From: Magnaporthiopsis rhizophila
Taxonomy: Eukaryota; Ascomycota; Sordariomycetes; Magnaporthales; Magnaporthaceae
Length of the DNA: 64,000 bases
Reading direction: 5' to 3'
Assembly: GCA_003049465.1 (NCBI GenBank)
Contig: PYSS01000131.1
Location: forward strand, 42,508-106,507
Both the position numbers and the translations under genes were made by a program. Positions 10,946-22,641 of the stretch are shown here, piece by piece (positions within the stretch are counted from its first letter, which is position 1; every line of letters begins with the position of its first letter). Below the pieces are notes generated by a model. The model saw only the letters and a program-made list of their open reading frames with translations. It was not told the DNA's origin and made no database searches.

Positions 10946-11244
10946 TATTGGCAGGAGAGGGTTTCTCCTGTTCAGTCGGCTCGGAGATCTCCAAAAGGGG
11001 TGAACAACGATCTTTATAATCTGGGAAAATCCTATTATTATGCACAAGGAGGAAGGAATCTATCTGCCTAAGGAAGGGCAAAGGACTGCCCTTTTATCTG
11101 CGCGGAGGCGATCGCCTAAAGGGCGATCCGCCGCTTTAGCCGCACAGGCCGGTTGGCCCGTGCGGGATCCAAAGGGGCCCAGAGGGTCCCTCCATTCCGT
11201 CCTCCTTTTCCGGATCGCACGCGCACAGAATGCCTATTCCGACA
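10946..11244 (-). repeat. Lone copia-family LTR (B1)
   Basis: 299 bp, same length as and closely similar to the two LTRs of the complete copia element (12992-13290 and 21361-21659). In element orientation (minus) it reads TGTCGGAATA...CCAATA. Flanks are CTTAA on the left and TTTTC on the right, so there is no target duplication. It sits exactly where a plus-strand gypsy gag remnant meets a minus-strand gypsy pol remnant. It keeps the best-preserved version of the hairpin-rich core (11074-11187). Confidence 0.85.
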
Positions 11245-12986
11245 TTTTCATTTTTCTAATGCTCGAATAATAACCATAAACTTTTTATCATAAATCAGAT
11301 AATTTAATTTCGGTTTATTAAGTTGATATAACAGAAAAATACAAAAATATAACCTTTTATTATCGTTTATTGGTTAAATTAAGCTTTAACCGCAAAATTT
11401 AATATATTAATTTTAATTTCGAAAAATTTATTTGGGTTTAATAAAATTAATACTGGTTTTTATATTATAATTTTTTTTAGCAAATCAAAAGCCTTTTATT
11501 TTTATATCCCCTAATAAAACTGGGTATTATTTTTGCTAAAATTTATAAATAAAAATGCTATTTTATTAAAATTCCGGATAAACCGGCAATAAAAGTTCAA
11601 AAGCCCAAAAAGTTTTGTAGTTCCTTAATATTAATCGGTTTGAGCTATTCCTTTACCGTTTGTACCTTTTTTAATTTTATCCGTACTTAACCCAGCATAA
11701 CCATATACCCTAAAAAAATAACTTTTTATATATTTTTCGGGTTTAACTAAAAACTTTACATTTTGCAGCTTTTGCAAAGCCTTATATATATATATATTTT
11801 ATATTTTTCTAATATTTCCGAAAAAATCAAAATATTATCCAAATAAACAAATGCAAAAATATTTAGGCATTTTTGTAATACGTGGTTAATTATTTGCTAA
11901 AATATAATTAGTATATTAATAAACCCGAAAATTATTACCAGCAAATTATATATTTTAACCGGGTTTAAAAAACAATTTTCCATTTTTTTTAATTTTTAAT
12001 AAATTATATGCTTTATATAAGTTCAAAACCGTAAATTATTTAACCTTACCAAGCTTATCTCGAAATTTATTAATAAAAAGCAAAAAATACCGATCCTTTA
12101 TTATAACCTTATTTAACAAATAATAATCGATATATATCCGTTCTTTTCCATTTTTTTTAAAAATAAATAATATTTTATATCCCATAAAAAATCCGAAAAT
12201 CGGATAATGGCTTATTTCAGGTTTTCCACAAATTACTCGCATAATAGCCTCTGCTATTTGGGATTTAACCGGTACAATTTTTGGTAATTAAATTATATTT
12301 TTAATTTAAGCTTAATTTTATAATCGAACGGTTCATATTCTGGGAATATTATTTCCAAATTTTTTTTAAAATAATCTCCATATTATAATATTTTTCTGAA
12401 ATATTTTTTAAATATTAACGCGCTTATTTGTCAAACAAATCGTAATTTTGGTTATAATCCCTAATTCTTTTTATTTTTTTAATTATTAACCTTAGTTATA
12501 CTTTTTTGGGTTCGTAATTTCGGTTATAATTTTTTTTATAATTTATCCCTTATTTATAAAATTTTTTATTATTAAGGCCAATATTACCTGATAAATACAA
12601 ATCTGTTAATATAATTTGCCAAAATTAACTGCCAAATTTTATTATTATTACAGCAATCCTATTTGGTTTTTATTTTTTATTATTCGGGGCCTGCAATTAT
12701 TGGGCATTTTATTTATTAATAATAACTTCCTCCATTAAATTTTTTCCAAAACCCAATTTATTAGGGGATTATATTTTTAAACCAGGAAAAACCCAAAATT
12801 AAATTTTTTCCTCCGATATTTATAATATTTAGAATTACCTTGCAAATTTTCCCTAAAATTTTAAACCTAAATCAATCCGCTTTCGAATCAATTATCCTAT
12901 TATTATAAATAATTGGTTCTTTTTCCACAATCCCAAAATTATATGGCTATTATTTCCAACATATTGGTATATTATATTTTATTACC
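11245..12986 (-). pseudogene. Gypsy pol fragment: protease, RT, RNase H (part 1 of element D)
   Basis: Minus-strand remnant readable as Ty3/gypsy polymerase. Residues encoded at 12242-12036 contain FIFKKNGKERIYIDY and then IIKDRYF, the core RT motif pattern, and CLDNILIFSEN (11850-11810) stands for the family's YLDDILIFSE. The second catalytic Asp is therefore Asn and the enzyme is dead. The protease region lies to the right (about 12550-12986) and RNase H to the left (about 11270-11600); integrase and the 3' LTR are missing. It is similar throughout to the pol of the element at 22161-29373. Its right end is interrupted by the copia element, and it resumes at 21665. Confidence 0.8.
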
Positions 12987-12991
12987 GTTCC

Positions 12992-13290
12992 TGTTGGCAG
13001 GAGAGGGTTTCTCCTGTTCAATCGGCTCGGAGATTTCCAAAAGGGGTGAACAACAATTTTTATAATCTGGGAAAATCCTATTATTGTGCATACGGAGGAA
13101 GGAATTTATTTGCCTAAAAAAGGGCAAAGGATTGCCCTTTTATCTGCGCGGAGGCGATCGCCCAAAGGGCGATCCGCCGCTTTAGCCGCACAGGCCGGTT
13201 GGCCCGTGCGGGATCCAAAAGGCCCTAAAAGGTCCCTTTATTCCGTCCTCCTTTTCCGGATCGCACATGTACAAAATGCCTATTCTAATA
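12992..13290 (-). repeat. 3' LTR of copia element B (B2)
   Basis: 299 bp, the same length as its partner at 21361-21659. Its outer edge is at TSD GTTCC. The inner end reads TATTAGAATA in element orientation, where the partner reads TGTCGGAATA; these are the expected RIP changes. The GC-rich hairpin core (about 13120-13225) is almost unchanged. Confidence 0.92.
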
Positions 13291-13660
13291 TCGGCAATTT
13301 TTTTTTTGTGCGCGGGTATTCCGGTGTTCTATTCCCACGATATAATAGGTTTATCCCGGAGATTATAAGGATTTCCGGAAACTTTAACGGAGGGGTTTTT
13401 ATAAAAAAAATGCTGGATTTGGTGATCCGGTTTTTTGATAAAAAAATAACCGGATTTGGTGATCCGGAACATTTATTTAAAGAGGGGAGCGGTTTTGGTG
13501 GGCCGGCGATTGAGGCAGAAGGAAAATAAGCGTTTTGGAAGGGTATTCCTGTGCTTTGGAAGTATTGGATTATTAAGCCAAAAAATAATAGGAAAAAAGT
13601 GGTGCAGGTGCGGGTTTTTGCGCAATGAAAGGCTATTTAATAAATTATTTTAATAAAAAT
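13291..13660. other. Internal copia segment with unusually mild damage
   Basis: About 370 bp just inside the 3' LTR keep a moderate GC content and a 147-codon open frame on the plus strand, reaching into the LTR. The rest of the element is far more AT-rich. It would be the 3' end of the element (after pol) and I see no recognised domain. Confidence 0.5.
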
Positions 13661-16059
13661 AATAATAATAATTATTTTTATAATTTTAAAAATAAAATTT
13701 GTATTTATATAAAAGTATTTTGTTTGCCCTGTTTGTAATCCGGCCAATTTGCACCGGTAAACCTTATTTATTAACCTGTCCTTTTTATATTTTATTTATA
13801 TGTATTTTATTATTTAAAATCCCGATTAATTAATTATTATTTTATTAATTATTATTTTTTTTTCCTTTTTTTTTGCCTTTTTTTTATTTTTGCAGCTAAA
13901 ATGGCTGGTAAAAAAAAATTGTTAAATTTTATATAATTGCATAAAAGCTGTTATTTTTAAAATTTGGGCCCGATTAATAATCTTTTATCGAGCAGTAATA
14001 AATTTAAGGTTATTATTTATAACGATTAAATTAAAAAATAAACTGGTTTTTCGCAGGATTTGGCTGTACCAATATTTTTGGTTTAGTTAAATAATTCTCA
14101 AATTAATACTAATATTATTAATATATTAATATTTTATTTTAAAAAAGCCAAATATATTTAAATTTTGAACGAGCCGTTTTTTATTTCGGTTTTAAATCCC
14201 GATCCTGTTCCGACCAAAAATTTTAAGTATAATCCTGCGGCTGGCTTTTTTGAAATTATTAATCCTTTTTTAATCAATTCCGATAATATTACAAATTTTG
14301 CTGTGGCAGTATTGCAGGTAATTAAAGTTACGGGTGCTTTTTTGGGATTTATATTTAAATTTTCAGGCAATTATTAAAAAAAGGATAAAAAGTTCTGCAT
14401 TAAAAAAAAGGATTATTTTTTGGCAAATAATTAATATTTTATTAAAAATAGCTTTTTATATTAATTAAATTATAATAATTATTAAATAAATAAGCCAAAT
14501 TTATTAATCGGTTTAATAATAATTTTATTATATAAAAAAATAATAATAAAAAAAAAGGAGTTTATTAAGTTTTTAATTTTTTAATTTTAAAATAAACCTT
14601 TTATTAAGCAATATAAATAAATTATAACTTATTTTATACTTTTCGAATAATTTAAATTTGCTTAAGTACAATTATAGCCTTTATAAAAGCCGGTTAAAAT
14701 TATCGATTTTATTATTTAGCAATCCGGAAATTGTTCCGAGCCCAAAACCCCTAAAAAAAAGGGCAAAAATAAAATTGTTTTTAAAATTTCCGACCGTTTT
14801 ACCATTAACGGTAAAAATATCAAATTATCGATTTTAGGTTTTGGTAAATATGGTAAAAAGGGGGATTTAAGATTAATTTTATACTTAAAATATTTTAAAT
14901 TAATTTTGGCCGGTAAAATGCCGGAGTTTGATAAAAAAGGTGGTTATTAGGATTAAATCCCGAACAAAAAGCAATATTAGTTATATATCTCAAATTATAC
15001 GTATAAACCTATATAAATTTTTCGATTTTTGAAAATTTAATTATAAAATCGGGCTAATAATTATTTTTAGTTTTTTTTTGGTTTTGTATCCGGTTTTAAT
15101 TTTTTTTGCAATATGGCGCTAAAACGAAAAGGTTTATAAAAAGGTGTTAAATTTGTTTTTTGGGTTAAATAATTGGAATATATTTTATTAATAAGGATTA
15201 TTTAATTGCAAAAATTTAATAAATAAAGGATTATTTGTAAAATAATGCTAATTTTTGCCAAAAAAGATAAGGGTAAAAATAATTTATTTGCCGAAATAAA
15301 TAGTAATTTTTTTATAATAATACAAACAGAATATAATGCTACAGGCCGAGCGGTCGCTTTAAGGATATGGGATATTGCGGCCCTGATAAAAATGCGTAAT
15401 AAAAAAAAAACGGAATAAAAGGAAATTTGGAAATATATATTTAAAAAATTGCAATATTATTTTTTTGCGCTGTATTATTTGCTACTTTTATTAATTATAG
15501 GAAGTATAGTTTTATATTATATTGCGCTATATTTTTAGGGTTTGCTATTTTTATTATAAAAAAAATCGATTTATTATAACCCTTGGCTTTTTTTTATTTC
15601 TAATTTTGCTTTATTTATTTTTTAATCCTGATTATTATTATATTAGAGCTAACGAGATTTTTTAAGGCCCTATTTAGCTAATTTTTAATTATAATATCCG
15701 CAGGTTTATTTATTTTTATAATTTACCGGATTTTATTAATGTCCTAACCTTTATAGGATTTATAAAAAGTTATAATATTTATTATAAAATGCTTTTTTAT
15801 TATTATTCCAAATTGGATAAAATACTGATATAGCAAAAAGCTATTAGTGCAAATTATCAATTTGCAAAAAGGCAGGTCCAGTTTTTTATTAATTGCTAAA
15901 AATATTATTTTAAGGATATAACCTATATTAAATCCGCTAATTATGCTATAAATTTTGCTGGCGAAAATGTTTTATATTACCCTTTTGTATTTAACGGAGC
16001 TTTAGTGCAGTATATTTCCGGTAATTTGAAAATTATTTTTTTATTTTATGCTAGTTTTA

Positions 16060-16135
16060 ATTTCAAAAATAACCATAAAACCAATTTGTAAATTGAAATT
16101 TTTATTATTAATAAAAGATCCGTCCATAAATATAA
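16060..16135 (-). pseudogene. copia RNase H remnant
   Basis: Minus-strand reading contains FMDGSFINNKNFNLQIGF. This matches the start of the RNase H domain in fungal copia polyproteins, in which the first catalytic Asp is the D of DGSF. Stop codons follow. Confidence 0.75.
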
Positions 16136-16859
16136 ATAATTTTGCTTTTAACAAATTAAATTGGATATAATTTAGGTTTTTGTCCGCATTATTAATTTAT
16201 TAATAAATATATTTGTTAAGTTTTTTAATATTCGCATTTTGGGGTTTTTTGGTTTGCGCAGCTATGGAATAATTAAAAGCGGTTTCCGGCTAGCATATTA
16301 AACTGATATATATTTTTTATATATATTGAATAATATATTATTACTGGGTATTATTACTTTTATAAGGCACAAGCTTAAACCGATCTGCCTGTCCCTTTTG
16401 CTGTATATAAACAATTATTTTACCGATTATAATCTTGCAATTATTAAAATAACCTTTATTATTAGGGCTTAAAAAAAACCTCGGTTTGGCTTTAAAGCCT
16501 GCCTTTTAAAAGGCAATTTTTTTTTCCATAAATTTTTTGCTATTTAGATTCAGCGTATTATTAATTTGTATATTAATAATTCCAAAACTTTCGCCGATTT
16601 TTACAATAAATAAGCAGAAATTATAATTAAAAATAAAGCAATTAGTTATTTTTTATAATGCTTTTGGTATATTATAAACCAATGCAATCCGGTTTTAATT
16701 AATCCATAAAACGGTTTAATTAAACAAAATATGATTTTAAAAGGGTATTATTATTATAATTTTATAAAAAAGCGCAGGTAAACAGTTTTTTGCAGCTCGG
16801 TTTTGGCTTAAATATATATTTGGCTAATATTTCGGATTATTAGCTGGTTTTTTATAGCT

Positions 16860-17130
16860 ATAAAAGTTGATATAAGCGCAAGGATCAGGTGTTAACTGCA
16901 TTGCATAATTGTTAGGAATTGGGTAAATAATATTGATTTTTTCCAATTGCTATATTTTTGTACCACAAATTTCAATTTTTTATAAGGGTTTATATTTGTT
17001 TTTTTAACCTTTTTAACCATATATATTCCGAAAATTTTTGCCGATTTATTAATCTGGTATTATTTAATCGGCTCGATTATATTATTAATCAGTAAATTAC
17101 TAATTTTTTTTTGGTTAAATTATTTAAAAG
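16860..17130 (-). pseudogene. copia reverse transcriptase remnant
   Basis: One minus-strand frame reads, with a few stops, KIFGIYMVKKVKK then KKLKFVVQKYSN then ILFTQFLTIMQCS and HLILAL. In order and spacing these match the N-terminal RT block of fungal copia elements (IFGSRFVDEIK..KSRLVVQAYND..ILTQSPTIQR..RLILAL). The catalytic YVDD is not readable downstream. Confidence 0.85.
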
Positions 17131-18059
17131 GTTTATTTAGGGTTATAATTTTTTTAATTTGTTAATAATAAAGCGTTAGGTATATAAACTCCGTTTTTTT
17201 GCATTTATAAATATTATTGGGATATTTATTATTTTGGGGTTATATTAAAGTTATCCATATTATTTGGGTGCCGGTTTATTGGTTAATGCAATAATCAAAA
17301 ATGCTGGTGGTTCAGGTACCCTGTGCGGCCTTTTTTATTTATAAAAAAAAAATAACGGCAATTTTTCAATTTTTAAATTCTTTTTGCTGGTATTTATCGA
17401 GCTATTAATTTGCTGTTCTGTATTTTTGTAAGGTTATTTTCGGAATCGTGGCTAATTTAAAGTTAAATACTTAAATGGTTCCGGTTATTCCTTTGGTTTT
17501 GCTATTTGCTGCTCCTCCGATTTATGCTAAGGTTTGCAAATAATGCTCCGGAACGTTACTAAACTATTTGGTATATTTATTATAATTTTGTTTTTTGTTA
17601 CAGATAATATTTTAAAAAATCCTTGCCATTTTTGTTTTTTACGATAAATAAAAACCTTATTTTCCAAAACGAAAAAGCTGGGTAATATTTCCGTAATATT
17701 TGGGCCGTTGCATATATTTAGGGCATTATTTACCTTTCGTTTGGCAAAAAGTTTGCGCAGCTTTGTTATAATTTTGATAATTATTACCGCTTGTTAAACC
17801 TGTATTCCAAAAAATGCGAAATTATTATTAAATTGCGGTATGGTACTAAAAATAAGCAAAATAAAGATTAATTTATTAGGCCTTATAGTATTATTTAATG
17901 CTTTAATTGCTTTTTAAAATACCGAATCGGGGTGGATATTAGGGTATTTTTTTTAATTATTTTATAGGCCTATTATAAAGGTTTAAATACCTTTTAATTT
18001 TGTTTATCAACTAATATGCTTTTATTAAAACCTGATGGTATATAATCCCAAAAAGCTTT

Positions 18060-18290
18060 ATTTTTGCCTGGAATTTGCTCGTAATAAAATTGGTTTTTGC
18101 GTTATAAAATATAATATTAAGCGGGCCAAAATAAATGTTAAGCCAGTAACGTTTAAAAGTTTTCCATATTTTTTTAGCTGATTTTTTTTTGAAAAATATT
18201 ATTATGCTGAACGCAATATTTATATTAATTATATAAAATATTTGTTTGCTATTCAGGTATATAATATTAACGATTATTTTATAATTAAAA
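18060..18290 (-). pseudogene. copia integrase core remnant
   Basis: Reading across stops on the minus strand gives IIVNIIYLNSKQIFYIIN, then SAKKIWKTFKRYWLNIYF and GPLNIIFYNAKTNFITSKF. The expected copia pattern is a first Asp before IMYIDGKP, then SAKNTWDALR, then GPPDVI.HDAGKNF. In the readable frame the catalytic Asp positions are Asn, a G-to-A change. Confidence 0.8.
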
Positions 18291-21200
18291 TCGATATTAT
18301 TTTTAAATATAAATTTAAAATATTATGGTGCGGAGCTTATAGTTTGGCAATAATGGCATATTTGATTAATTATTTGCAAAGCATTCCGATCTGCCGAATA
18401 ATTTGCCTGGTTTAGCATATGCCAAAAGCAATTAACGGAAAAATAATTAAAATATTTGTATAAATATCTTAATTTTATTTTTATTAAGGAAAACATTTTT
18501 ATAATTATTTAATTAGTTAAATATAAGGTGCCTGGGTAATTAATTTTATTAAAAAAATATAAATGGCCTAATTTTCTGATAATCGGAATATATTTACCAA
18601 ATTTGGTTATAAGTTTATTATATATATTATCGAGGTAAATATTTAATTGGTTTATATTTTTAAGGTATAATAAAAAAGGGGTTTAAATTGGGATTATGTG
18701 AAAAATAATCGATCCGACCGAAATTTTTAGCATAATTTTGCCCAGGTTAAATAGGGTATTTTTTGAGCTAAAATAAATATAGCGTTTAAATTTGCCAGTA
18801 GTTAATTAAAAATTAGGCAGGAAATATTGCAATGCTCAAAATTGCGTGAAACTGGCGGTTGAAATTTTAACCGCTTTTATATTTAAAAGGATACTGTAAC
18901 ATTTATTTCTATTAAAAAATATATATTGCTATAATATTTATTTTTGGTTATTTTTATTTTGGTTTTTATTTATTTATTATAAAAAACAGGCCTAAATGCA
19001 ATACCGGAAAATTTTATTAATAAAATAATTAGCGGTGGCAACGGTAAAAAAATATATTAATAATGTTTCTTTTTTATTATTATTTAATTAATTGCTGGGT
19101 TTTGATATTGATTAGGCTTATTAATTATTTATGGGTTTTTTATTATCCTTATTATTATTTTTTTATATTCGAGAAAAAATTGGGCAAAATTTTTTTTTAA
19201 TTATTATGCTTTTGGCAAATATTTTTTTAATATTTTTTTTGTGCTGCATTATTTTTCCGGTGTGTATTGCACTAAATAACAGCCATACTTAATATAAATC
19301 TAATATTTGTTTTGAAAATTATAAAAGTGCCTTTTCCGGGGGCCGTTATTATTTTATTTGCCGGTACGATGCTCGTTTTTAGGTTTTTTTAAGCTTATAT
19401 TCGATAAAATAATTGCTATAAATAGCGATATTTTTTTTATTTACACAATATTGCAAAACTGGAAAGCCAGGCTTTTAAACATTTTTTGGATATAAAAGGG
19501 CCATTTTAAACTTGGGTATTTTTTGGATTGCACGGAAAATGCTTATAACCAGTTAATAATTTTGCTAATAATCGGGGCCTAAAATTTGTTAATAAATTTG
19601 CAATTTATCCAAAAAGGTTTGGAGCATTTCCATTTTATTTTTGCCTATATTTGCGCTTTTGGAACTAATAATTTGGAATATAATTAAGTTTTAATTTGTA
19701 TAATATTATTACCGATTAATTTTTATATCGAAATATTCCTTAAATTTTAAATAAGTTTTTTTAAAAATATATTACCTGTTTATAACCTGGATAAAATAAA
19801 CTTTGGTTTAACTTATAAAAGTTAATGGGAAAAATGCATAAAACTATAAAAAAAAATGTTAAACACTTTATAAATATCCGCAAAAATCAGAACTTTATTA
19901 TCCAAAATATTATACTATTTTCCAAAATACCTATACGCTTTATTATATATATTTTTAAATATTTTATTAAATTTGTATTAAACGGTACATTAATTATATT
20001 TAGCGGAAAAAATATACGGTACGGGTTAATTATTTAGCTTTTTATTTATTTATAGGCCAAAAATTTTTGGTAATAATGGCCGGGCATATAGCTTTTTATA
20101 ATTAAAAGCTGGTTTTTTTAATTTGGCAAATTAGGGAAATGGATTTTAACTGATCGATTAATTTCTAATTTAAATAATGGCTATTATAAGGTTATTAAAA
20201 TCTAATTTTTATGGCATTTTTTAAAAGGATTAAAAAAATAATTGTTCAAAAATTGCTGCTTTGGTTTGGGGATCGGAAAAAAAATTAGTATTTCGGCCGA
20301 TTTTTGTTTTAATAATAGATTATTCTGTTATAAAAATAATTATTACATTTTAATTTATGCGCTAATTTGTTTTAAAAATTTTCGATTAACCGCTTTTTAT
20401 TAGTTTAATAACCATATGCCTTTATTTAGGCCGATAATTTTATAAATAAAATTATAATTTTAAAAATTTGCTTTTATTTTGATAATTTATTATTAGGGAT
20501 TTTGCTGTTTTTTTAATCGCCAGGTTTTGGGCATTATCCGTATTGATTAATAATAAATCCAGTTTTTTTAAGCTTTTTAGGTTTAATTTACCAGGAATAA
20601 TAATTTTGCAATTTATTAAAAACCTGATAAATATTTTCCGGGTTTTTGCATTTAGCCGGTCCATATATATAAGGTTTAGGCCGTTAAAATCCTCAAAAAA
20701 AGCTAAAAAAAATTATTATATTAGTGGCGGTTTTCGAATATAAATTTAATAATTTAAATATTAATTTAATTATTAAAAGCGGGTTGGAATAAATTTTTTA
20801 AAATATAATCTTTTTATTGGAAAAAAATTTTGTTACAAAAATTTATAAAGGTTTGGGGAAAATCCAATCCTTTAAATAGTTTTGTGATATTTTTCAAAGG
20901 ATAGGTTTTTTTTTAATCAAAATCTTTTTTGGAGCTATTTTTTTATATTTCGGATATTTTGTTAATAATACCTGTTTGATTATTAAAGCTTTATCGGAAT
21001 AATTATAATTATTATTTTGGTAAATGGATAAGGAAATTTGCCTTAGGGTAATTTTTTAATCCAAAAGCTCTCGAAAATTTAAAAATTAATAATTTAATTT
21101 ATTCCGGGGATTATATAACATTTTTTCCTAAGCTTATAAAAATTTTTTAACTGGTCCTGACCTAATTGCTGGGCAGCATGGGCCAAAGGAAAAAAGGATT

Positions 21201-21360
21201 TATTTGCTTAATAAATATGTTATTAAGCGAAGGAAAGGCATTTTTCTGCTTTTAAATCTTTCACCGATCTTTTTTTAAATTTTAAAAATCCGACGGGTAA
21301 ATGTTTAGCGCTAAATCCTTTGCTTAACCGTTTATATTATTTTTCGATAATATTAATCAG

Positions 21361-21659
21361 TATTGGCAGAAAAGGGTTTTTCCTGTTTAATCGGCTTAAA
21401 AATTTCCAAAAGGGGTGAACAATAATTTTTATAATTTGGGAAAATCCTATTATTATATATACAGAGGAAGGAATTTATCTGCCTAAAAAAAGGCAAAGGA
21501 CTGCCTTTTTATCTGCGCGAAAGCGATCGCCCAAAGGGCGATCCGCCGCTTTAGCCGCACAGGCCGGTTGGCCCGTGCGGGATCCAAAGGGCCCCAAAGG
21601 GTCCCTCCATTCCGTCCTCCTTTTCCGGATCGCACGCGCACAGAATGCCTATTCCGACA
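21361..21659 (-). repeat. 5' LTR of copia element B (B3)
   Basis: 299 bp. In coding orientation it begins TGTCGGAATAGGC next to TSD GTTCC (21660-21664) and ends at the internal region at 21360. The hairpin-rich core (about 21490-21605) remains GC-rich, while the last 80 bp have taken several G-to-A / C-to-T changes. Confidence 0.92.
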
Positions 21660-21664
21660 GTTCC

Positions 21665-21951
21665 TAATATAATATAATTTCCGTTAAACCCATAATTAAT
21701 TATAATTATTAACCGCTATCCCTGCTATTTAACCATTTTCCTGATATATAGCGAATAATTGCCGGTAATTTTTGCTAAAATCCTTTTAATTTATCTTTTT
21801 TGTCCAATCCAGGCCTTTTTTCCGGTTAAATACCTTAATTTTTTGGCTTATACTAATAACCGGAATAAAAATATCCGGTTTATCAGTTTTTAATATTTTT
21901 ATATAAATTTTGCACATTGCCTTTTTACAAACATAATATAAAAATAGCCCT
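21665..21951 (-). pseudogene. Gypsy fragment D, part 2
   Basis: Continues the gypsy fragment of 11245-12986 beyond the copia insertion. A 67-codon minus-strand frame overlaps it (KAMCKIYIKIL.., IFIPVISISQ..), with no stop for the whole length. This part would lie between gag and protease in the element. It ends where the copia-type LTR C begins (21952). Confidence 0.6.
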
Positions 21952-22160
21952 TGTCGGAATAATATTCCGCTCTTTTCCGGCGCATGCAATTGGGAAAGGA
22001 TTCACTTGTTTTAAGCTAAAGGAAGGACTTGATTGCAGGGCTTGGGCTCCTGATTTGGGCCTGTGGCGTGGCCCGTGGCTTGTGCCCGTAGCTTAGCCCT
22101 AGGGCCAAGCCCCAGGGCACGGCCCCCAACCCCTGTATATAAACCCTACCTCTGGCACCC
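21952..22160 (+). repeat. Copia-type LTR C, left part
   Basis: Starts TGTCGGAATA like the element B LTR but in plus orientation, then diverges into a GC-rich segment (22050-22130) full of short inverted repeats, including the palindrome GCCCTAGGGC. It is cut at 22160 by the gypsy element 22161-29373 and resumes at 29374/29379. Without the insertion the LTR is about 356 bp. Flanks (GCCCT left, AAAAG right) do not match, so it is not a simple solo LTR. Confidence 0.78.
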
Positions 22161-22641
22161 TGTTACAAACGGTTCTCTGCTTCTAGGGTAGGGTACACTA
22201 GGAGAGGTGCTAAGCAATATGGTTTTCACAAGGTTATTTGTGCTAAAAACTGGGGTGGTAATAAAGGTTTCGATTGCTTGCCCAAAAAAATGCCTTGGAG
22301 CTAATTTAGGTTAATTGATACCAAAGCCTTAGTTAAGAATTATTTAATACAGTGGAAAACTTTTGCCTTATATACCCATAATCCTCCTGTGCCAAATTTG
22401 TGCTATATTTGTTATAAGTAATATATAATAATTGCACCAATTGTATATATTAACCTAATATTAGCTGTAATATATTTATCCCCGATATATTATACTTATT
22501 ACCGATCCTGGCGGTTATATAACTTTTTTTATTAATATAATTTTGGTTATTTAGCCCCTGGCCTTTATAATTGCGGGGTAAAAGTATTTTGCTGGGGGTT
22601 AACCCTAACCCTTTTATTCTTTGCCAGCTATGGTTGTAATA
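22161..22641 (-). repeat. 3' LTR of gypsy element A-II
   Basis: 481 bp; on the minus strand it begins TATTACAACCATAGCTGG and ends GTTTGTAACA at the target duplication. Same family as LTRs A1 and A2 but with another U3 middle. Confidence 0.92.

Larger units (their letters stand above)
12992..21659 (-). mobile_element. Complete but dead Ty1/copia retrotransposon (element B)
   Basis: 8668 bp bounded by two 299-bp LTRs and flanked on both sides by the 5-bp duplication GTTCC (12987-12991 and 21660-21664). Coding strand is minus. In that direction the order is integrase (about 18290-18060), reverse transcriptase (about 17130-16860), RNase H (about 16135-16060), which is the copia order. All three are riddled with stop codons and none can work. 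It inserted into gypsy fragment D, splitting it into 11245-12986 and 21665-21951. At 8.7 kb it is longer than a typical copia element (about 5-6 kb). The extra length lies mainly on the gag side and between RNase H and the 3' LTR. Confidence 0.92.

Noticed and set aside
10946..11270. 76-codon frame in LTR B1 and its longer copy at 13086-13529 as a real gene
   Set aside because: Both lie in the LTR core and repeat with the LTR; the reading is explained by the GC-rich hairpin island rather than by a protein.
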